Shown here piece after piece: positions 53,391 to 57,819 of a stretch of 57,819 bases of DNA; within the stretch, counting starts at the first letter, position 1, and every line of letters starts with the position of its first letter. The position numbers and the translations under genes were made by a program. A model generated the notes under the pieces. It was given only the letters and a program-made list of their open reading frames with translations. It had not been told where the DNA came from and did not search any database. Source of the stretch: an uncultured Roseburia sp. (GTDB taxonomy: Bacteria; Bacillota; Clostridia; Lachnospirales; Lachnospiraceae); the NCBI GenBank assembly GCA_947652855.1, contig CANTEO010000006.1, positions 1-57,819 on the forward strand, read 5' to 3'.

Positions 53391-54719
53391 TTAGAACTGA
53401 AAGGCGCGCGCGCCGGGATAGACTGCGGAATTGCCAAGCTCCTGCTCGATCCGAAGAAGCTGGTTGTATTTTGCCACGCGATCCGTCCGGCATGGCGCGC
53501 CTGTCTTAATCTGCCCGCAGTTTAACGCTACCGCCAGATCCGCGATTGTCGTGTCCTCCGTCTCGCCGGAACGGTGGGAGACGACTGCCGTGTATCCGGC
53601 CCTGTGCGCCATTTGAATCGCCTCCATCGTCTCGGAAATCGTCCCGATCTGGTTTAGCTTAATTAAGATGGAGTTTGCGCAGCTTCCGGCAATCCCCTTC
53701 CTTAGCCGGGACGTGTTCGTCACAAATAAGTCGTCGCCCACAAGCTGCACCTTGCCGCCCAATTTTTCCGTAAGCTGCTTAAACCCGGCCCAGTCTTCTT
53801 CGTTTAACCCGTCTTCTATGGAATACAGCGGGTATTTGCTGCAAAGCTCTTCGTAGAGCAGAATCATCTCCTCCGTTGTGCGCAGGATAGGGACTCCGCC
53901 CCCTGCAATTGCGCTTTCCCCTTCGAAGAAATACATCCCTTTCTCTTCATCGTAAAGCTCTGACGCGGCCGCGTCCATTGCGAACACAATGTCCTCGCCG
54001 CATTCATAGCCCGCCGCATTCACCGCCTTCACCAGATAGTCGAGCACCTCAAACGCGTCTTTTAAGTCCGGCGCGAACCCGCCTTCGTCCCCGACCGCCG
54101 TTGACTTGCCGTCTTTCGCCAAGATTTTCTTTAAGGAATGGTAGACCTCCGCGCCCATGCAAAGGGCTTCCTGAAAGGACTCCGCGCCGACGGGCATAAT
54201 CATGAATTCCTGAAAGTCCACCGTATTTTTGGCGTGCTTCCCTCCATTTAATATATTCATCATCGGCACCGGAAGCTCACAGGCGTTCGCGCCGCCAAGG
54301 TAAAGGTACAGCGGAAGGTGCAGGGCGTTCGCGCTCGCTTTGGCAAGCGCAATTGACACGCCAAGCATGGCGTTTGCGCCAAGCCGCTTTTTGTTTTCTG
54401 TCCCGTCCAGCTCAATCAGCCGGGCGTCGATTTTTTTCTGATTTAACGCATTTTTGCCGACCAGCTCTTTGGCTATCTTGTCATTGATATGAGAGACCGC
54501 TTTCTTCACGCCGGCCCCGCCATAGCGCTTGTCCCCGTCGCGCAGCTCCACCGCCTCAAACCGCCCGGTGGACGCGCCGGAGGGAACCGCCGCCCGCCCC
54601 ATGGAAATCCGCTTCGTCTCGTGGTTTTTCACGACTACCTCCGCCTCTACGGTGGGGTTGCCCCTCGAATCCATAATCTCACGGCCAAACACTTCCATAA
54701 TCTCTAAATATGCTTTCAT
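53391..54719 (-). CDS. eno: enolase
   Basis: A 442-residue enolase (usual length about 430) converting 2-phosphoglycerate to phosphoenolpyruvate. It starts with the family pattern VFGREIMDSRGNPTVEAEV, has GGGKHAKNTVDFQEFMIMP-like NGGKHAKNTVDFQEFMI near 158 and SIEDGLNEEDW near 290 (metal ligands), and the C-terminal signature ILIKLNQIGTISET near 345, with catalytic lysine in the same segment and SHRSGETED near 378. AAAGGAG precedes the ATG. It ends 57 bp before the IS element; a good terminator for eno was not found there, and the insertion lies in what may have been its tail. Confidence 0.97.
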   Translation of the reverse strand: MKAYLEIMEVFGREIMDSRGNPTVEAEVVVKNHETKRISMGRAAVPSGASTGRFEAVELRDGDKRYGGAGVKKAVSHINDKIAKELVGKNALNQKKIDARLIELDGTENKKRLGANAMLGVSIALAKASANALHLPLYLYLGGANACELPVPMMNILNGGKHAKNTVDFQEFMIMPVGAESFQEALCMGAEVYHSLKKILAKDGKSTAVGDEGGFAPDLKDAFEVLDYLVKAVNAAGYECGEDIVFAMDAAASELYDEEKGMYFFEGESAIAGGGVPILRTTEEMILLYEELCSKYPLYSIEDGLNEEDWAGFKQLTEKLGGKVQLVGDDLFVTNTSRLRKGIAGSCANSILIKLNQIGTISETMEAIQMAHRAGYTAVVSHRSGETEDTTIADLAVALNCGQIKTGAPCRTDRVAKYNQLLRIEQELGNSAVYPGARAFQF

Positions 54720-54791
54720 AAGAAACTCCTTTTTTCGGTATTTTCTTATTAGTGTTTGCCGGAACAGAAATAATATACAGGAAACTGCCTG

Positions 54792-55808
54792 TCATTTTCC
54801 TTCGGCGTTTCCGACTTGAGCCAAATCCCTCGTCTTCTCCTCCAGCCATTTTTGAAAATCCCCTTCCGGTTTCCATTCAGCATAGGCCATCTTCATATTG
54901 CCATAGACAATTTCCGTGTTTGGGCGGTTCTTTCCTAGCAACGACACGAAAATTTTGTACGCCTTCTCATAATAAGATATCGCATTCTCATACCTTCCCT
55001 GAACTTGATAAACCCCTGCCAGGTTATTGTAGCTCGCGGCTGTGTCTGGATGCCCTTCCCCAAGCGCCTTTTCCCTTATCCTCAACGCCTTTTCGTGCAA
55101 TTCTTCCGCCTCTTTATATCTCCCCCGCCTTCCATATAACTCTGCCAACTCATACTCAATCTCTGCTGTCTCCAAATGCCCTGCTCCCAACGCTTTTTCC
55201 TTGATTCTACGCGCGCTTAACAGCAGCCTCTCCCCCTCATCATACCGCGCCTGAAGGAACTCATTTTTGGCCCTCTCTACCAGGATGTATGCATCTGCAA
55301 GCTTTTGCTTTAACTCCTCCGAAGCCCACTCCGCTTCTTTATGCTTATCTCCTGCCAAAAGCGGCAAACCGTCTTTTCTTCTCTTCCTCTCATAACTATG
55401 AAACGGAATTCGAAGCTTTACAAAAGAATAAAAGTCATACGCTTCTTTCGCTAGCCTGTCATCCCAAAAAGGCGTAACTAGAAAAATAATATTTTTCCCG
55501 AGGCCCTCTATCATATCTCTGCTAAAGTTTAACCTCTTCAAGCTCTCCTGGGTCTGCACTGCAAGATGAAAGTAGGCAATCATGAAGCGCTTCGTTTCTG
55601 CAAATCCCGCAGCCCATTCTTGCAGCTCACGAAACGAATATTCCCCCGGACGCTGCCTGCAGTCATAAATCCCCACTGTCCCCTGCCTGTACAGATCCAC
55701 AATTTCTTTCTGCGCGGCCTCATCCGCAATCACAAGGTAGATGCCTTGCTCTGATTGATTGAGAATCCAGCCTAAGGTCCGATACCCTTCCTGATTACTC
55801 TCTGGCAT
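54792..55808 (-). CDS. TPR protein with an LNFSRD-type N-terminal domain
   Basis: A 338-residue cytosolic protein. Residues 1-140 form an alpha/beta domain with IYLVIADEAAQKEIVDLY, ETKRFMIAYF, LKRLNFSRDMIEGLGKNIIFLVTPFWDDRLAKEAYDFYSF; the LN-x-x-RD and hydrophobic-then-P-x-W/F pattern recalls a domain found beside STAND-like ATPases in cyanobacteria and other bacteria. Residues about 170-310 hold three kinesin-light-chain-like TPRs (AELYGRRGRYKEAEELHEKALRIREKALGEGHP; NNLAGVYQVQGRYENAISYYEKAYKI). Its start overlaps the ATPase stop by 14 bp, so the two are translationally coupled and probably bind each other. A role in phage or stress sensing is plausible but unproven. Confidence 0.8.
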   Translation of the reverse strand: MPESNQEGYRTLGWILNQSEQGIYLVIADEAAQKEIVDLYRQGTVGIYDCRQRPGEYSFRELQEWAAGFAETKRFMIAYFHLAVQTQESLKRLNFSRDMIEGLGKNIIFLVTPFWDDRLAKEAYDFYSFVKLRIPFHSYERKRRKDGLPLLAGDKHKEAEWASEELKQKLADAYILVERAKNEFLQARYDEGERLLLSARRIKEKALGAGHLETAEIEYELAELYGRRGRYKEAEELHEKALRIREKALGEGHPDTAASYNNLAGVYQVQGRYENAISYYEKAYKIFVSLLGKNRPNTEIVYGNMKMAYAEWKPEGDFQKWLEEKTRDLAQVGNAEGK

Positions 55809-57108
55809 TCTCTATCATCCCCTGTTCCCTAAAGAAATCCGCCACTAAGGGATGCACATTATGCCATCGTTTCCCATTATATTCCAGCACGACAGACGCC
55901 TGAAGCATCTGCAAAAGCATCTCCTTATCCTCAATCCGCTCCTTATTCCCGTTATAAATATTCAGCAGGAATGGATAGTCCTTTTTTTCAATGCGCCTCG
56001 TCAATGATGTCTTTATCTCCTCTAATGCACGCGCTGCGTCTTCCATAGAGATTGTCTCACTCTCTCTGCGCTCCGCTCTTTTTGCAGATGCATTTATCAC
56101 AGAAAATAAATCCCTAAGGGAGCCGCCGGTGCGCGCAATCAGCCGTTCCAGGACGTCTTCTTCAAATAATTCCAGATTCGCCCGTTTTTTCACAATTTCC
56201 GTTATAATCGCAATCCCTTCCCTGAAAGGCTCATTTTCGATTGTCGCAATCTTAATCATCGGAAGCGTCTTGATGGTAAAATAACTCTCCATCGCTGAAA
56301 ACCTGGCGTCATAAGAAAGGGCGATCGGAAATGTGTAGATGACCAGAAACGGCATTCCAGAAAGAATTGCCGCGTAATGATAAAATACCTTCCATGCGTC
56401 TTCTGGATTCAGCTTATCCAAATCCTCAAAAATAATAATAGGGTTCTTTCCTTCGTCTTTCTTTGCAGCTTCTTTTGCCAGATTCTCCAGGATTTTCACC
56501 CAATCACTGAAACGGGCGCTTATTTTTCTCCGGTATTCCTTTCTTGTTTCCTCATTGTACTTCAAATCTGCTTTTATTTTTGAAAATATGTCAAAAATTC
56601 CTGCGAAAATGCCTTTCGTTTTCACGGATACGCCTGTTTCGATAGAAGCCGCCTCACATTCAGAAGCAATGATGGTCTCTGTCCCCTCATGCCAAAAATT
56701 CTGAATCTCCTCTAAAACGCTTTCCTTTATCTCACATCCCGCTTCTTCTGCAGTTTCTAACAGCGCCTCTCCCATTAGGATGAAAAGATCCGAATACACA
56801 AGATTAAATAAATTCAAATCCATGCTGCAATGGATAGTCTTCACCCGATATCCGGCGTTCGCCAGCCGTTCAGACATCCTGTTAAGCTCTGTGCTTTTTC
56901 CGCATCCCCTATGCCCCAACAGCAGGCACGCTCTATGCTCTTCTAAGCCCCGGCAAATATCAAAAATATCTTCTATCGGTGAACTATACTTATCGCTTGT
57001 ACGGTACTCCATGGTGTCCTTACAGTAAAACTTCGCCATCTGCTCCCTTTGCAGCGGCGAAGACGAAAACGCATTGAGCATTTCGGAAACTCTGTTTGCA
57101 TATTGCAT
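55795..57108 (-). CDS. P-loop ATPase (STAND/ORC-like) coupled to a TPR protein
   Basis: A 437-residue AAA-type NTPase: Walker A GHRGCGKST at 65-73, Walker B IIIFEDLDKL at 224-233, a sensor-like TGGSLRDLF at 328-336 and a C-terminal winged-helix-like region (about 370-430, NVHPLVADFFREQG). The middle (about 130-200) is a variable, charged insert. The layout, with GCGKST and IFEDLDKL rather than helicase motifs, fits the ORC/STAND side of the P-loop NTPases, which often act as switches. The ATG at 57108 follows GGGAGG; an ATG 108 bp upstream lacks a ribosome site. Its stop overlaps the TPR gene. An effector domain is not apparent in either protein. Confidence 0.8.
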   Translation of the reverse strand: MQYANRVSEMLNAFSSSPLQREQMAKFYCKDTMEYRTSDKYSSPIEDIFDICRGLEEHRACLLLGHRGCGKSTELNRMSERLANAGYRVKTIHCSMDLNLFNLVYSDLFILMGEALLETAEEAGCEIKESVLEEIQNFWHEGTETIIASECEAASIETGVSVKTKGIFAGIFDIFSKIKADLKYNEETRKEYRRKISARFSDWVKILENLAKEAAKKDEGKNPIIIFEDLDKLNPEDAWKVFYHYAAILSGMPFLVIYTFPIALSYDARFSAMESYFTIKTLPMIKIATIENEPFREGIAIITEIVKKRANLELFEEDVLERLIARTGGSLRDLFSVINASAKRAERRESETISMEDAARALEEIKTSLTRRIEKKDYPFLLNIYNGNKERIEDKEMLLQMLQASVVLEYNGKRWHNVHPLVADFFREQGMIENARE

Positions 57109-57284
57109 TAAAAAATCCTCCCTTTTCCTTTCGTGGCATTCGTCAAATGGAAATGCAAGCATTCCCTTTTTTCTCATTGCTCGCACATTTGTACCATTTG
57201 AAATTTTGAGAGTCAAAAAACCATCTCACTTTACACAATCATATATCGCCTTCCTCAATCCAAGGACATATTTTCTGATATCTA

Positions 57285-57578
57285 TTACATCTTGAGAATA
57301 GATATCTTGCCTTTTTGAAAGGCTGTCTGTATATCTATTTGAAAGGTTTTATATTTTGGCGTTGGCGCCCTGCCTCCCAGGAAAATTTCTAACATACCAA
57401 CTCTTACCATATCATGCACAAACTTATCAAAAGCAGAGATGCATTGAACCCACTGCCACCTTAGTAAGTCACTGGCATCCACAGGCGCTGTCATAGCTTT
57501 TTCAAAGTAATTATATAATACCTCAACATTTTCTGTATCTTTTACGAGGTTCATAAATCTTTGGTAGGATTGTATCAT
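57285..57578 (-). CDS. HEPN-like protein, short or truncated
   Basis: A 97-residue protein with a helical body ending in VDASDLLRWQWVQCISAFDKFVHDMVRVGMLEIFLG, close in pattern to RiboL-PSP-HEPN/MAE_28990-type domains, which are about twice as long. Those proteins carry a later RNase motif (R-x4-6-H) that is missing here; the frame ends abruptly in ISILKM, followed by TAA and TAG. So this may be a truncated or decayed gene, or only a binding half. The ATG follows directly the stop of the upstream gene (TAAATG), with GGAG inside that gene. It lies 176 bp before the ATPase-TPR pair. Confidence 0.6.
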   Translation of the reverse strand: MIQSYQRFMNLVKDTENVEVLYNYFEKAMTAPVDASDLLRWQWVQCISAFDKFVHDMVRVGMLEIFLGGRAPTPKYKTFQIDIQTAFQKGKISILKM

Positions 57579-57818
57579 TTACATTAACTCCATTATAACT
57601 TGAACTATTGTTTCATATATACGATCAAACCGCTGCCTTTTTTCCTCCATACCGTCATAAATTTTTCCAGCGGTTCCCATATCTTTTTTTGTTAATGCAA
57701 AAACTGGAAGCAATGCCTCATTTGCTTTCTGTATTAATGCTCCAAACTCTGGAATTTCACCCAAAGTCCTATTCTCTAATATTCCGTTTTGCATCAGGCA
57801 GTTAATGTCAAAAATCAT
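57579..57818 (-). CDS. C-terminal part of an unknown protein (runs off the right edge)
   Basis: The last 79 codons of an open frame that reaches the window edge; the first visible ATG may be internal. The sequence is soluble and helical (EIPEFGALIQKANEALLPVFALTKKD, then KIYDGMEEKRQRFDRIYETIVQVIMELM). No family was recognised. Its TAA directly precedes the ATG of the HEPN-like gene, so they form one transcript and may work together. Confidence 0.5.
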   Translation of the reverse strand: MIFDINCLMQNGILENRTLGEIPEFGALIQKANEALLPVFALTKKDMGTAGKIYDGMEEKRQRFDRIYETIVQVIMELM

Positions 57819-57819
57819 A

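Overview
The window is about 50% GC and reads as a chromosomal segment of a spore-forming, butyrate-producing gut Clostridium of the Lachnospiraceae type. This rests on four observations: a butyryl-CoA:acetate CoA-transferase very like the Roseburia/Eubacterium enzyme; the sporulation block yabP-yabQ-divIC-spoIIE-tilS-hpt-ftsH in Bacillus/Clostridium order; a CotS-like protein; and Lachnospiraceae-style lysine-tailed LRR surface proteins. Nearly all genes lie on the minus strand. The exceptions are a small ORF at the left edge, the CoA-transferase, an ECF sigma/anti-sigma pair, a DUF3892 protein, a tRNA-Tyr and a possible HTH remnant.

Layout. 0.2-3.1 kb: minus-strand operon lipoprotein - mtnN - luxS - hot-dog thioesterase - Rrf2 regulator, ending in a long hairpin shared with a convergent small ORF. 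3.2-5.9 kb: a helical protein and a glycosyltransferase-methyltransferase gene broken at a G8 tract. 6.1-9.1 kb: butyryl-CoA:acetate CoA-transferase, then a SigV/RsiV-like pair behind a textbook ECF promoter. 9.1-14.2 kb: SseB-like protein, FeoA-FeoB fusion, DUF3892 protein behind a sporulation-type promoter, hemB. 14.3-21.8 kb: a 2011-residue secreted Ig-like/LRR protein and a CgeB-type glycosyltransferase. 21.8-28.4 kb: uxaC, polysaccharide deacetylase, a PurF paralogue lacking the usual N-terminal cysteine, tRNA-Tyr and a GH13 amylase-like enzyme.

28.7-36.4 kb: the sporulation/division block (hup, rqcP, yabP, yabQ, ftsB/divIC, spoIIE, tilS, hpt, ftsH). spoIIE has a Spo0A-type promoter with a 21-bp spacer. 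36.7-43.9 kb: phosphoglucomutase, PEGA lipoprotein, CotS-like kinase fold, cca, proS. 44-48 kb: an RND exporter carrying a coiled-coil insert of about 275 residues. 48.3-54.7 kb: the trans-translation cluster eno-secG-rnr-smpB-ssrA, interrupted between eno and secG by an IS1-like element with an 8-bp target duplication. A 0.8-kb gap between smpB and ssrA holds a 19-bp palindrome, a tiny ORF and a possible HTH remnant.

54.8-57.8 kb: an accessory patch. It contains a STAND/ORC-like P-loop ATPase translationally coupled to a protein with an unusual N-terminal domain plus TPRs, preceded by a short HEPN-like gene and a partial unknown gene. This patch is the best candidate for an undescribed (possibly defence) system. 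The phase-variable-looking glycosyltransferase, the PurF paralogue and the RND insert are next in line.
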